DNA from: Kordiimonas sp. SCSIO 12610
GTDB lineage: Bacteria; Pseudomonadota; Alphaproteobacteria; Sphingomonadales; Kordiimonadaceae
Reading direction: 5' to 3'
DNA length: 64,000 nt
NCBI RefSeq assembly: GCF_024398015.1
Contig: NZ_CP073747.1
Coordinates: forward strand, 3,283,001 to 3,347,000
The notes below the pieces were generated by a model. That model was not told the origin of the DNA. It searched no databases and worked only from the letters and a program-made list of their open reading frames with translations. Each line of letters starts with the position of its first letter. Position 1 is the stretch's first letter. Positions 1 to 8,907 of the stretch are shown piece by piece. The translations under genes were made by a program, and so were the position numbers.

Positions 1-16
1 TGAACGCAAACTATAA
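1..16 (+). CDS. possible last codons of infB (partial)
   Basis: In frame 2 the first bases read Glu-Arg-Lys-Leu followed by TAA. The neighbours downstream are rbfA, truB, rpsO and pnp, and in alphaproteobacteria infB normally precedes rbfA, so this may be the tail of translation initiation factor IF-2. Only four codons are visible, so the identity rests on gene order alone. Confidence 0.25.
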
Positions 17-59
17 CGCGTTTAACATCCGTATCCATTAAGAATAAGGCTATAACGCT

Positions 60-485
60 ATGGGAAAATCTGATCATACTGGATCAGGCGGTCCGAGCCT
101 GCGATTACTTCGAGTTGGCGAAAACATTCGCCATGCCATATCCACAGTTTTAATGCGCGGTGATGTACAAGACCAGGATTTGAACGGTGTCTCTGTATCT
201 GTATCTGAAGTTCGCGTTAGCCCCGACCTCAGAAATGCTACAGTTTTTGTTATGCCCTTGGGCGGCGACCCGGACACCAAAATTACCAAGGCGCTTAACC
301 GTAATAGCCCTCATATCCGCGGATTGATGAGCAAAATGGTCCACATGAAATATATGCCACGCCTTAAATTTCTGTTGGATGAGAGTTTTGACGAAGCAAG
401 TCACATTGAAACGTTGCTACGTGACCCACGCGTTAGCCGCGATCTCGATCACAGCGATGATGGCACGCCATCAGAAGAAGAATAG
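60..485 (+). CDS. rbfA: ribosome-binding factor A
   Basis: RbfA is a KH-like cytoplasmic protein that binds the free 30S subunit during late 16S rRNA maturation. The 141-residue product has the family pattern: an R-V-x-E-N-I-R-H-A start helix near residues 18-28, V-S-x-V-R-V-S-P-D-L around 50-58, then the A-x-V-F-V strand and a C-terminal L-K-F-x-x-D-E-S-x-D motif (about residues 103-112). Length is normal. ATG has an AAGG box ten bases upstream. It lies nine bases before truB and is probably cotranscribed with it and rpsO. Confidence 0.96.
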   Translation: MGKSDHTGSGGPSLRLLRVGENIRHAISTVLMRGDVQDQDLNGVSVSVSEVRVSPDLRNATVFVMPLGGDPDTKITKALNRNSPHIRGLMSKMVHMKYMPRLKFLLDESFDEASHIETLLRDPRVSRDLDHSDDGTPSEEE

Positions 486-494
486 CCCTCCATT

Positions 495-1394
495 ATGGCT
501 CGAAAACGTAAAGGCGATAAGGTTGATGGCTGGCTGGTTATTGATAAACCACTAGGCATCTCAAGCGCCAAAGTTGTCGCAGCGATTAAACATGCTACAA
601 AAGCTCAAAAGGTAGGGCACGGGGGAACGCTCGACCCACTTGCAAGCGGCATATTGCCTATAGGGCTCGGCGAAGCAACAAAAACTATGCCCTATATTGT
701 TGATGCTACCAAAAGCTATGAATTTACTGTTAAGTGGGGAACAGAGACCGATTCGCTCGATAGTGAAGGGGCAGTCATTCGTGAAAACGGCGATATTCCA
801 GCATTAAATACAATTGAAGACACGCTCCAACAGTTTGTTGGTACAATTCAACAAACACCCCCGGCCTATAGTGCTATAAAAATAGATGGTAAGCGCGCCT
901 ATGCACTCGCACGCGAAGGTAAAGACGTCCAGCTAAAGCCAAGACCCATTGAAATTCAATCACTTACCATTATAAATAACAGCATAGAAACAAATGAGAC
1001 CACCTTCAAGGTTCAATGCGGAAAAGGTACATATGTGCGCTCACTCGCGCGCGATATAGCCTACAAACTTGGCACTTATGGCTACATCACCGTGCTACGC
1101 CGGACAAAAGTAGGACCCTTTACCCTCGATCATGCGATTTCACTGGAAAAACTAAACGACTTAAGCCATAGTGCGCGCGCTGTGGAATATGTACTTCCAA
1201 TAACGACAGCGCTGGACGACATCCCGGCGGTTGCCGTTACGGAAAAGGATGCAGAAGACATCAAATATGGTCGCTCCATCCACCTTGCCACAGCCAAGCA
1301 GGGCACGATAGTGCTAACAGTGAATGACATGCCTCTTGCGATGGCCCATTCCGAAGACGGGCAAGTTCGCCCCCTGCGGGTCTTCAATATGTAA
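495..1394 (+). CDS. truB: tRNA pseudouridine(55) synthase TruB
   Basis: TruB makes pseudouridine at position 55 in the T-loop of tRNAs. The 299-residue product carries the catalytic block G-H-G-G-T-L-D-P-L-A-S-G with the nucleophilic Asp at residue 47, preceded by W-L-V-I-D-K-P near 13-19. Further family signs are P-P-A-Y-S-A-I-K and the C-G-K-G-T-Y-V-R-S-L-A-R-D block. Length is typical. It sits between rbfA and rpsO with short gaps (9 and 17 bases), the usual translation-factor operon. Confidence 0.97.
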   Translation: MARKRKGDKVDGWLVIDKPLGISSAKVVAAIKHATKAQKVGHGGTLDPLASGILPIGLGEATKTMPYIVDATKSYEFTVKWGTETDSLDSEGAVIRENGDIPALNTIEDTLQQFVGTIQQTPPAYSAIKIDGKRAYALAREGKDVQLKPRPIEIQSLTIINNSIETNETTFKVQCGKGTYVRSLARDIAYKLGTYGYITVLRRTKVGPFTLDHAISLEKLNDLSHSARAVEYVLPITTALDDIPAVAVTEKDAEDIKYGRSIHLATAKQGTIVLTVNDMPLAMAHSEDGQVRPLRVFNM

Positions 1395-1411
1395 CTTAAT
1401 AGGAGAAGACG

Positions 1412-1681
1412 ATGTCGATTACTGCTGAAGAAAAGCAAAACGTAATTAGCGAATACGCAACAAAAGAAGGCGACACTGGTTCACCAGAAGTCCAAGTTGC
1501 CATTCTTTCAAAACGGATCGCAAACCTTACTGAACACTTCAAAGAGCACAAGAAAGATAATCACTCTCGTCGTGGTCTTTTGAAACTTGTTAACCAGCGC
1601 CGCAGTCTGCTGGATTATCTGAAGCGCAAGGACGTATCACGTTACCAAACGTTGATTAGTCGCCTTGGCCTCAGAAAATAA
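1412..1681 (+). CDS. rpsO: 30S ribosomal protein S15
   Basis: S15 binds 16S rRNA at the three-way junction of helices 20-22 and nucleates the 30S platform. The 89-residue product is full length and ends with the family's D-Y-L-K-R-K-D and L-G-L-R-K segments; [11 protein letters not shown] is at about 20-30. A strong AGGAGAAG box stands just upstream of the ATG. An intrinsic terminator follows 10 bases after the stop, so the rbfA-truB-rpsO unit probably ends here in part, with pnp 240 bases further on. Confidence 0.98.
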   Translation: MSITAEEKQNVISEYATKEGDTGSPEVQVAILSKRIANLTEHFKEHKKDNHSRRGLLKLVNQRRSLLDYLKRKDVSRYQTLISRLGLRK

Positions 1682-1691
1682 AAAACTGATA

Positions 1692-1725
1692 GTAAGGCCG
1701 GTCCGTGTGATCGGCCTTACTTTTT
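1692..1725 (+). terminator. intrinsic terminator after rpsO
   Basis: A perfect 9-bp stem (GTAAGGCCG with CGGCCTTAC, 11-base loop) is followed by five T residues. It would end or attenuate transcription between rpsO and pnp. Confidence 0.85.
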
Positions 1726-1921
1726 GGGGAACATATTCATAACACTGTAATATCCATGACAGCATTATGATGTATGTTTTGCCTAGTTCTAAACTGAACG
1801 CCCGATCATTAAGATGTTAGTTTTCGGGATTATTTGAAAGCGGGGCATGCCCATAGGGGGCCATGTCAGAGCTATGTTGGTAAAGAAAATTGAGAACTAA
1901 CTAGCTCACGAAAGGTATTAA
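1726..1921 (+). promoter_or_regulatory. pnp leader region
   Basis: About 195 bases without an ORF lie between the rpsO terminator and pnp. A small CCCGA/TCGGG hairpin (1801-1828) is followed by the palindrome GGGCATGCCC (1843-1852) and an imperfect GC-rich hairpin up to about 1864. In enterobacteria pnp controls itself through a structured leader cut by RNase III; a similar role here is inference only. A GAAAGG box lies just before the pnp ATG. Confidence 0.4.
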
Positions 1922-4099
1922 ATGTTCGATATACATAAAAAAGAAATAGAATGGGGCGGTCGTACGCTCACTTTGGAAACAGGCCACATTGCAAGACAAG
2001 CTGATGGCGCTGTAATGGCAACATACGGCGACACAACTGTTTTATGTACAGTTGTTGGCGCACGCTCAGTGAAGCCTGGCCAAGACTTTTTCCCATTGAC
2101 TGTAAACTATACAGAAAAATATTACGCAGCAGGTAAGATTCCAGGTGGTTTCTTCAAACGTGAAGGCCGCCCAAGCGAAAAAGAAACACTAATCTCACGC
2201 TTGATTGACCGTCCAATCCGCCCTCTTTTTCCAGACGGGTTTAAGAACGAAGTTCAAGTCATTTGTACAGTTGTAAGCCATGATCTTGAAAACGATGCTG
2301 ACATCGTTGCAATGATCGGTGCGTCAGCAGCCCTTACACTTTCAGGCATTCCTTTCTTAGGGCCGATTGGGGCTGCCAAAGTGGGTTACAAAGACGGTGA
2401 ATATATCCTAAACCCGACTATTGAGCAAATTGCTGAAAGCGATCTTGAGCTTTCTGTTGCTGGTACACACGATGCCGTTCTTATGGTGGAATCAGAAGCG
2501 AAAGAGCTTTCTGAAGACGTGATGCTCGGTGCTGTGATGTTCGGCCATGATGAAATGCAGGCTGTCATCAACGCAATCATTGACCTTGCGGAAGTTGCAG
2601 CGAAAGATCCATGGGAACTTCCAGAAGGCCCAGACTTCAGTGCTACAAAAGCAAAAATCGCTGATATCGCCGAGGCTGACCTTCGCGATGCATATGCTAT
2701 TACAGTCAAGCAAGATCGCTCAAACCGTATTGCGGAAGTGAAAGAAAAAGTTTTCGCTGAGCTAGAGAGCGATATTGAAGAAAACGACGATCTAAGCACT
2801 ACAGTTGTTGGTGACCTTATCAAGAAACTTGAGAGCGCAATCGTTCGCGGAAATATTCTTTCCACAAGCAAGCGTATCGATGGCCGTAGCCTTGATCAGG
2901 TTCGTCCGATCGTTTCAGAGGTTGGTTCACTGCCACGTTCGCACGGCTCTTCGCTTTTCACCCGCGGTGAAACGCAAGCGCTTGTTGTTGCAACGCTTGG
3001 TACAGCTGAAGACGAGCAAATCATCGATAATTTGGAAGGCAGCTACCGTTCCAACTTTATGCTGCATTATAATTTCCCACCGTTTTCAGTGGGTGAATGC
3101 GGACGTGTTGGCTTTACAGGTCGCCGCGAAATCGGCCACGGCAAGCTTGCATGGCGCGCTGTGAACGCTGTTCTACCAACGAAAGATGATTTCCCATATA
3201 CAGTTCGACTTGTATCAGAAATCACCGAATCAAACGGTTCGTCATCAATGGCTACAGTATGTGGTTCATCGCTCGCCATGATGGATGCTGGTGTTCCGAT
3301 CAGCCGCCCGGTTTCAGGCATTGCAATGGGTCTTATCAAGGAAGGCGACGATTTCGCTGTTCTTTCTGATATCCTCGGTGACGAAGACCACCTCGGCGAT
3401 ATGGACTTTAAAGTTGCTGGTACATCAGAGGGTATCACTGCCCTTCAAATGGACATTAAGATCACTGGTATTACCCGTGAGATTATGCAAACTGCCCTTG
3501 CGCAAGCAGGTGGTGGTCGCGCGCACATTCTGGACGAAATGAACAAAGCGCTTACAGGTGCGCGCACCGAATTGTCTGCTCATGCACCGCGCATCGAAAG
3601 CTTTAAAATTCCATCTGACAAAATCCGTGAAGTTATCGGAACGGGCGGTAAAGTTATCCGTGAAATCGTTGAGAAAACGGGTGCTAAAGTTAATATCGAC
3701 GATGATGGCACTATCAATATTGCGTCAAGCGATGGCGCTCAAATCGAGGCTGCTAAAGACTGGATCATGGGCATTGTTGCAGAACCAGAAGTTGGTGTGA
3801 TCTACAAAGGTAAAGTCGTTCGTATCATGGACTTTGGTGCCTTTGTGAACTTCATGGGATCACGTGATGGCCTTGTGCATATTTCAGAGCTTGTTGAAGA
3901 GCGCGTCGAAAAAGTTACCGATGTGGTCAAGGAAGGCGATGAAGTTTACGTCAAATGCCTGGAAATCGACGGCCGTGGTAAGGTTCGCCTTTCTATGCGC
4001 GTTGTTGATCAGGAAACTGGCGAAGAAGATCCAGAAGCACGCCCACCGAAGGCTGGCCCTTCTGGCGGCGGTAAAGGTAAAGGCAAACCTCGCGATTAA
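1922..4099 (+). CDS. pnp: polyribonucleotide nucleotidyltransferase (PNPase)
   Basis: PNPase is the 3'-5' phosphorolytic exoribonuclease of the RNA degradosome and acts as a homotrimer in the cytoplasm. The 725 residues follow family order: first RNase PH domain (about 15-145), helical linker, second RNase PH domain (about 320-460, with [14 protein letters not shown]), KH domain (about 555-615, G-T-G-G loop) and S1 domain (from about 622, D-F-G-A-F-V-N-F). The C-terminus ends in a Gly/Lys-rich tail. It has its own leader and terminator and is probably controlled separately from rpsO. Confidence 0.98.
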   Translation: MFDIHKKEIEWGGRTLTLETGHIARQADGAVMATYGDTTVLCTVVGARSVKPGQDFFPLTVNYTEKYYAAGKIPGGFFKREGRPSEKETLISRLIDRPIRPLFPDGFKNEVQVICTVVSHDLENDADIVAMIGASAALTLSGIPFLGPIGAAKVGYKDGEYILNPTIEQIAESDLELSVAGTHDAVLMVESEAKELSEDVMLGAVMFGHDEMQAVINAIIDLAEVAAKDPWELPEGPDFSATKAKIADIAEADLRDAYAITVKQDRSNRIAEVKEKVFAELESDIEENDDLSTTVVGDLIKKLESAIVRGNILSTSKRIDGRSLDQVRPIVSEVGSLPRSHGSSLFTRGETQALVVATLGTAEDEQIIDNLEGSYRSNFMLHYNFPPFSVGECGRVGFTGRREIGHGKLAWRAVNAVLPTKDDFPYTVRLVSEITESNGSSSMATVCGSSLAMMDAGVPISRPVSGIAMGLIKEGDDFAVLSDILGDEDHLGDMDFKVAGTSEGITALQMDIKITGITREIMQTALAQAGGGRAHILDEMNKALTGARTELSAHAPRIESFKIPSDKIREVIGTGGKVIREIVEKTGAKVNIDDDGTINIASSDGAQIEAAKDWIMGIVAEPEVGVIYKGKVVRIMDFGAFVNFMGSRDGLVHISELVEERVEKVTDVVKEGDEVYVKCLEIDGRGKVRLSMRVVDQETGEEDPEARPPKAGPSGGGKGKGKPRD

Positions 4100-4112
4100 G
4101 CAAATTTGTGCA

Positions 4113-4137
4113 CGAAGGCTGATTCATTCAGCCTTCG
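4113..4137 (+). terminator. hairpin terminator after pnp
   Basis: A perfect 10-bp stem (CGAAGGCTGA with TCAGCCTTCG, 5-base loop) begins 13 bases after the pnp stop. The T-run after it is poor, so it may act mainly as a 3' stabilising hairpin. The rest of the gap to 4275 is AT-rich with no other feature seen. Confidence 0.65.
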
Positions 4138-4275
4138 TTCAAATTCAGTATAATACTGAATTAATAATATACTAAACTGATACGGTGTAATATCGTACCA
4201 GGATAATTATATAGTAATATAATTTGATAAATTTCTATAAGCGCAACGCTAGCTTAAACTGTGCGGGAGATCTTA

Positions 4276-5670
4276 ATGAGTTTCAGTTTAAACTCTATCA
4301 AGCTTGGCGGTAAAGACGTTTTACCCCTTATTGAAGGCGGTAAAGGTGTCGCTATTTCTACAGGCGCATCATCAGGGCCTTGGGCAGCTGCTGGTGGCGT
4401 TGGTACGATATCGGCTGTAATTGCTGATAGCTATGATGCACACGGCAATATCATTGAGCATGAATATAACGGACGTACACGCCGTGATCGCCATGAAGAA
4501 ATGATTGATTATTCCATCAAAGGTACAATTGATCAGGTTCGCAAAGCTTGGGAAATCTCACGCGGTGAAGGCCTTATCAACATCAATATGCTTTGGGAAC
4601 TTGGTGGCGCACAAAAGATTCTGCACGAAGTTCTGGCAAAGACAAAGGACATGGTCCACGGCGTCACATGCGGCGCTGGCATGCCATACAAGCTAGCTGA
4701 ACTGGCACAAAAATACGGCGTTCACTATTATCCGATCGTTTCATCTGGTCGCGCCTTCAACGCTCTCTGGCGTCGGGCCTATAAAAATACCGCTGAACTT
4801 TTGGGCGGCGTTGTTTATGAAGACCCATGGTTAGCTGGAGGCCACAATGGCCTCTCAAACGCTGAAGATCCAAATAAACCAGGTGATCCATACCCACGCG
4901 TGCTTGAGCTTCGCAATATCATGCGTAAACTCGGGCTTGATCATGTGCCAATCATAATGGCAGGAGGCGTATGGAACTTGAAGGAATGGAAAGACTGGAT
5001 CGATAACAAGGAACTTGGCCCGATTGTTTTCCAGTTCGGAACACGCCCACTTGTTACAAAAGAAAGCCCGATTTCCGAGAAATGGAAACAAAAGCTACTG
5101 AACCTTAAAAAAGGTGACGTGTTACTACAAAACTTTAGCCCAACTGGGTTTTTCTCTAGTGCTGTGAAAAACAGCTTTTTGGGTGAATTGTTAAATCGTT
5201 CAGAGCGTCAGGTTGACTTTAGAAATCAGCAAGACGAAGAGTTTAATACCGAAGTAACGCTTGAACGTAAGAAATATTTTGTTCGCGGCGAAGCCGTAGC
5301 CCGCATTCAGGAATGGGTAAAAACGGGCTTTGAAAAAGCGATGAAGACCCCGGATGATACGCTGATCTTTGTTGGCGCAGAGAAAAACGCAGAGATCAGA
5401 AAAGATCAAGCAGACTGTGTAGGCTGCCTAAGTCAATGTCGTTTCTCAAGTTGGGCAGACAATGAGAAAAATTCTACAGGTCGCCTTGCTGACCCTAGAA
5501 GTTTCTGTATCCAGAAAACACTCGATGATGTAGCGCACGATGGTAGCGTTAACGAGAATCTATTGTTTGCAGGGCATAACGCATTCCGTTTCGGAAGCGA
5601 TCCATTTTATTCAAATGGTTTTGTACCAACAGTAAAACAACTGGTCGAGCGTATCGCATCTGGTGATTAA
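4276..5670 (+). CDS. nitronate monooxygenase-like FMN oxidoreductase with C-terminal Cys cluster
   Basis: The N-terminal two-thirds resemble the 2-nitropropane dioxygenase / NAD(P)H-dependent flavin oxidoreductase TIM barrel: G-V-T-C-G-A-G-M-P, S-S-G-R-A-F, A-G-G-H-N-G and I-M-A-G-G-V, which normally bind FMN phosphate. The product is 464 residues, about 100 more than classic nitronate monooxygenases. The extension holds C381-x2-C384-x3-C388-x22-C411, a possible Fe-S or zinc site. Such long versions recur in alphaproteobacteria as I recall them, so the extension is probably real. ATG at 4276 has a GGGAGA box at proper distance; an upstream GTG (4261) is less likely. Substrate unknown. Confidence 0.8.
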   Translation: MSFSLNSIKLGGKDVLPLIEGGKGVAISTGASSGPWAAAGGVGTISAVIADSYDAHGNIIEHEYNGRTRRDRHEEMIDYSIKGTIDQVRKAWEISRGEGLININMLWELGGAQKILHEVLAKTKDMVHGVTCGAGMPYKLAELAQKYGVHYYPIVSSGRAFNALWRRAYKNTAELLGGVVYEDPWLAGGHNGLSNAEDPNKPGDPYPRVLELRNIMRKLGLDHVPIIMAGGVWNLKEWKDWIDNKELGPIVFQFGTRPLVTKESPISEKWKQKLLNLKKGDVLLQNFSPTGFFSSAVKNSFLGELLNRSERQVDFRNQQDEEFNTEVTLERKKYFVRGEAVARIQEWVKTGFEKAMKTPDDTLIFVGAEKNAEIRKDQADCVGCLSQCRFSSWADNEKNSTGRLADPRSFCIQKTLDDVAHDGSVNENLLFAGHNAFRFGSDPFYSNGFVPTVKQLVERIASGD

Positions 5671-5690
5671 GCAAACTAATATCACGCAAT

Positions 5691-5723
5691 AAAAAGAGCC
5701 CCAGCTAACTGGGGCTTTTTTTA
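5691..5723. terminator. bidirectional intrinsic terminator
   Basis: An 8-bp stem (AGCCCCAG with CTGGGGCT, loop CTAA) is flanked by an A-run on the left and a T-run on the right, so it can end transcription of both the flavin oxidoreductase (+) and the convergent DUF4440-like gene (-). Confidence 0.9.
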
Positions 5724-6098
5724 TTTGAATATCCTAGTTCCTTGATGGAAATATATCTGCCACTCACCATTCGTATTCTTCCATATGGATGATCTCGTTG
5801 ACCCATAAAGAATAGAACCGTTTTTATCGGTCCGCTGTGGGATAATGTATGTCACATGCGCGACAGAAGGGCTTAGTAACGTGCAAGTAAACTTCTCAAC
5901 TTCATACTCAACATAATTTTGCTCATTTACCAGTAAATTTATAATTTCTGTTTTGTCGAAGCAGCGCCCCGAAGCACCGAATTCAATAAAATCATCATGC
6001 ATAATTTGCGATAACTCGGTGCTATCGCCCCTAAGATTTGGATTACTTAATTTTCTCTCCAAATCCCACAGTGTCTTTTTCAAATGCTCGTATGTCAT
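5721..6098 (-). CDS. DUF4440 / NTF2-like small protein
   Basis: The 125-residue protein resembles the DUF4440 branch of the NTF2-like (cone-shaped alpha+beta) superfamily: an N-terminal helix with L-W-x-L-E-R-K-L, then L-S-x-I-M-H-D-D-F-I-E-F-G-A-S-G-R (about residues 29-45), K-T-E-I-I-N-L-L and a C-terminal strand W-Q-I-Y-F-H-Q-G-T. No signal peptide or membrane segment. Members are often of unknown function; some bind small ligands or act as steroid-isomerase-like enzymes. It lies downstream of two acetyltransferase genes on the same strand, possibly one unit. Confidence 0.7.
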   Translation of the reverse strand: MTYEHLKKTLWDLERKLSNPNLRGDSTELSQIMHDDFIEFGASGRCFDKTEIINLLVNEQNYVEYEVEKFTCTLLSPSVAHVTYIIPQRTDKNGSILYGSTRSSIWKNTNGEWQIYFHQGTRIFK

Positions 6099-6137
6099 TA
6101 CACCCTATTTGTAACAGTGATAATTTGAGAGAAATTA

Positions 6138-6593
6138 TTACAATAGTAGCTCCATATAGACTACATCATCCTCCGGATTAAAATTATAAGGCTCAACTTC
6201 TTGAAATCCGAGCTTCTTATAAAGGGCTACCGCAGGCTCAAGGCGCCTAAGGCTATCCAAAAGCATTTTCTGATAGCCTGCCTTTTTGGCTTCTGCAATC
6301 AAACGAATGCTCAATGCTTCCCCTGCTCCTGATCGTTGAACATGAGGATACACAAACAAGCGCTTCATTTCGCAGACATTGTCATCATGCCTCTTAAGCG
6401 CAACCGCACCTATCGGTTCAGAATTTTGTTTTGCCAGTAATAAAAATTCATAACCATCTGGAAAGTTGGCAAATTCATCAGCCAATCCCTGAAACTCAAG
6501 ATCAATCGGAATCCAATCTGTATAGGCCTTAAAAATCGCTTTCACTGCGGCTACATCAACATCATTTATAGCAAAATCAATTAAGGTCGACAT
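6138..6593 (-). CDS. GNAT family N-acetyltransferase
   Basis: A 151-residue cytoplasmic protein with a GNAT fold. Acetyl-CoA motif A is visible as L-F-V-Y-P-H-V-Q-R-S-G-A-G-E-A-L (about 80-95), followed by L-D-S-L-R-R-L-E-P-A-V-A-L-Y-K-K-L-G-F, the usual motif B helix. Substrate unknown. Its ATG overlaps the stop of the upstream acetyltransferase by one base (TAATG), so the two are translationally coupled. Confidence 0.88.
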   Translation of the reverse strand: MSTLIDFAINDVDVAAVKAIFKAYTDWIPIDLEFQGLADEFANFPDGYEFLLLAKQNSEPIGAVALKRHDDNVCEMKRLFVYPHVQRSGAGEALSIRLIAEAKKAGYQKMLLDSLRRLEPAVALYKKLGFQEVEPYNFNPEDDVVYMELLL

Positions 6594-7069
6594 TAAGTAT
6601 TACCTTGCCATTCCATATAATAATTTGAACGTTCATAAGGACTATCAATCGGATTAGGCAATTCCTTAAACCCAATTTTATGATACAGCCGAATTGCATT
6701 CTTCAGGAGTGTGTTCGTTTCGAGATAAAGAAGTTTGCCGTCCCTCGCCTGAAAACGCTCAATAACTTTTTCACACAGTGCCCGGCCAATACCACCTTTT
6801 CGTATATTCGGGTCCACAGCCAATTTCGTCAGTTCAAACACACCGTCACCACCTGTTTTCATGGCAACAACGCCTAAAACCATAGTACCTGAAACTGCAA
6901 ATAATATTTCGCCCCCTTTGCTGAGAATGTATGTTTCAGGGTCAGACAAGACCGCTTCATCAATTGACTCTACTTTGAAATATTCTTCGAGCCACGCGAT
7001 GTTTAATTCATAAAATACCGGTTGGTACTTTTTATCATACGGGACAATCTCAAAACCATCTAATGACAT
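6593..7069 (-). CDS. GNAT family N-acetyltransferase
   Basis: A 158-residue GNAT protein. Motif A reads L-A-V-D-P-N-I-R-K-G-G-I-G-R-A-L (about 84-99) and motif B includes N-A-I-R-L-Y-H-K-I-G-F; an N-x-Y-Y-M-E ending fits small-molecule or peptide acetyltransferases. Substrate unknown. First gene of a tandem GNAT pair whose copies are too different to be a recent duplication. Confidence 0.88.
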   Translation of the reverse strand: MSLDGFEIVPYDKKYQPVFYELNIAWLEEYFKVESIDEAVLSDPETYILSKGGEILFAVSGTMVLGVVAMKTGGDGVFELTKLAVDPNIRKGGIGRALCEKVIERFQARDGKLLYLETNTLLKNAIRLYHKIGFKELPNPIDSPYERSNYYMEWQGNT

Positions 7070-7130
7070 GGATGACTAACCTTCATACAGATACTTAGAT
7101 GAACACAAATCGTAAAATGCATACGACTAT

Positions 7131-7661
7131 CTAGTCTATCGTTTCGTTTGGATACACTCCCCAAAGGGATTTCCGCTCTGCCCACCCTTCAGTTCCGTCG
7201 ATCTCAAGCTTACACCATCTGTTTTCGCACGCATCAATAATACCAATGACACCCCTATCTGCGATAATTGTTACAGGTGAAACATCAGACGGGTCTTCAA
7301 ACAAACGAAGTTTATCATCCATAATCATTGCCGTGCGCTTGTTATTCAACAAAAGCACATGCATCCAGCCAATGGTGCCCTGGTGGTCACGAAGTTTCCG
7401 CCACGGCCCGAACTCATCGATAACTTCTAACGGTAAATTGCGTCGGCGATATACCCATTCAATAGGGTATTGTCGCCCTGGGCCGGTTCTCATATTGGCT
7501 TCATCCGCAGAAAGTGACACAAACCGGGGCAAAATATTGCCGCTAGGCCCTACTTTTTGCGTATCCTGCGCGCCAGCACTAACACTTAAGCTGACACCCA
7601 ATAAAACCAATAAAATGCTCAAAACGCATTTGCCTGAATATTGTACCAATCTTTGCTTCAC
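7131..7661 (-). CDS. secreted protein with two bacterial SH3 domains
   Basis: A 176-residue exported protein. Residues 1-32 form a signal peptide (K-R start, Leu-rich core, A-x-A-type site before Q32-D33). Residues about 47-105 hold a bacterial SH3 domain (A-N-M-R-T-G-P-G and W-R-K-L-R-D-H-Q-G-T-I-G-W), and about 110-168 a second, weaker one ending in G-T-E-G-W-A-E-R. The family (DUF1058/SH3b type) is common in alphaproteobacteria next to a 2-hydroxyacid dehydrogenase, as here; the role may be peptidoglycan or envelope binding. GTG start with an AAGGGC box. Confidence 0.8.
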   Translation of the reverse strand: MKQRLVQYSGKCVLSILLVLLGVSLSVSAGAQDTQKVGPSGNILPRFVSLSADEANMRTGPGRQYPIEWVYRRRNLPLEVIDEFGPWRKLRDHQGTIGWMHVLLLNNKRTAMIMDDKLRLFEDPSDVSPVTIIADRGVIGIIDACENRWCKLEIDGTEGWAERKSLWGVYPNETID

Positions 7662-7856
7662 GATTAGCCCTTTTTATACAGCGAAAAATAAGCACGCTGT
7701 ATCACCTTCCGATTTGAAACTATAGCTCGCTTCTGTTACATAGCCTGATCATGGCTAATGCTACAATGCCAAGAATAATATTTTCGCTAGTGATCAGGCA
7801 ACAAGTTTCCATACCCTTCTGTAAAGAGGTATGGATAGGCCAAAAGGATGATGAGT

Positions 7857-8849
7857 ATGACTGACAAGACAATGCGTACAAGACCGAAGGTTATTGTCAC
7901 CCGAAAATTACCTGATTCTATCGAAACCCGCATGGCTGAATTATTTGACGTGCAGTTGAACTTGGCTGACAAACCTATGGACCAAGCAGCACTTGAAGAT
8001 GCCGCGCGACATGCAGATGTGCTGGTGCCAACCGTAACCGATAATATCAATGCAGATGTTATTAAGGCTGGTAAAAACTCGCTCAAGTTAATTGCCAATT
8101 TTGGGGCCGGAGTTAACCACATTGATGTTGCCGCCGCACGGGGAGCAAACATTACCATTACCAATACACCTGGCGTTTTAACGGAGGATACAGCAGACCT
8201 TGCAATGGCATTATTACTGTCTGTTCCTCGTCGTATTTTTGAAGGCGAAAAAATATTACGCGCCGGCGACTGGTCTGGTTGGGCGCCCACATTTTTAATG
8301 GGTCACCGGATTCAGGGCAAACGGTTGGGCATTATTGGTATGGGACGTATTGGACAGGCGATAGCAAAACGAGCAAAGGCCTTCAATATCGCTGTGCATT
8401 ACCACAAACGAAACCGCCTACCTGTCGAAATAGAAGGTGAACTAGAAGCAACATATTGGGATAATCTTGATGAGATGCTATCCCGCATGGACTTTGTATC
8501 GGTTAATTGCCCGCTTACAGAGGAAACGCATCACCTTTTAGGCCGTGAACGGTTAAAACGACTACAACCGCATGCAGTGCTTATTAATACAGCACGCGGT
8601 GAGATTATTGATGAAAATGCACTTGCTGATCTTATAGAGGTAGGCAGAATTGCTGGTGCTGGTCTTGATGTGTTTGAAGAAGAGCCAACAATTAATCCAA
8701 AACTTCTTGAGCTCGAGAATGTTGTTCTCTTACCTCATATGGGGTCTGCAACAGTAGAGGCACGTGTAGCGATGGGTGAAAAAGTTCTTATAAACATCCG
8801 AGCTTTTCTGGATGGTCACAAATCACCCGACAGAGTCCTTCCTTTTTAA
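7857..8849 (+). CDS. D-2-hydroxyacid dehydrogenase (glyoxylate/hydroxypyruvate reductase type)
   Basis: A 330-residue NAD(P)-dependent D-isomer-specific 2-hydroxyacid dehydrogenase that probably reduces glyoxylate or hydroxypyruvate. The Rossmann loop G-M-G-R-I-G lies at 161-166; catalytic residues appear as R247 (N-T-A-R-G), the Glu in D-V-F-E-E-E-P near 276, and H294 (P-H-M-G-S). Three ATG codons stand close together; the AAAAGG box (7842-7847) is abutting or too near for the first two (7848, 7851), so the third is chosen. Transcribed away from the SH3 gene. Confidence 0.9.
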   Translation: MTDKTMRTRPKVIVTRKLPDSIETRMAELFDVQLNLADKPMDQAALEDAARHADVLVPTVTDNINADVIKAGKNSLKLIANFGAGVNHIDVAAARGANITITNTPGVLTEDTADLAMALLLSVPRRIFEGEKILRAGDWSGWAPTFLMGHRIQGKRLGIIGMGRIGQAIAKRAKAFNIAVHYHKRNRLPVEIEGELEATYWDNLDEMLSRMDFVSVNCPLTEETHHLLGRERLKRLQPHAVLINTARGEIIDENALADLIEVGRIAGAGLDVFEEEPTINPKLLELENVVLLPHMGSATVEARVAMGEKVLINIRAFLDGHKSPDRVLPF

Positions 8850-8907
8850 GATCATCGTTTTTATTACATAAGTGCACAGCAAATGCACAAACCGAGATTA
8901 TAGTGAA

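Noticed and set aside
2386-2871. A 161-codon minus-strand ORF inside pnp
   Set aside because: Ser-rich shadow frame opposite a well-supported PNPase gene; no ribosome-binding site and no family resemblance.
6138-7069. Tandem GNAT genes as a recent duplication
   Set aside because: The two proteins share only the generic acetyl-CoA motif; their flanks and lengths differ, so they are not recent copies.
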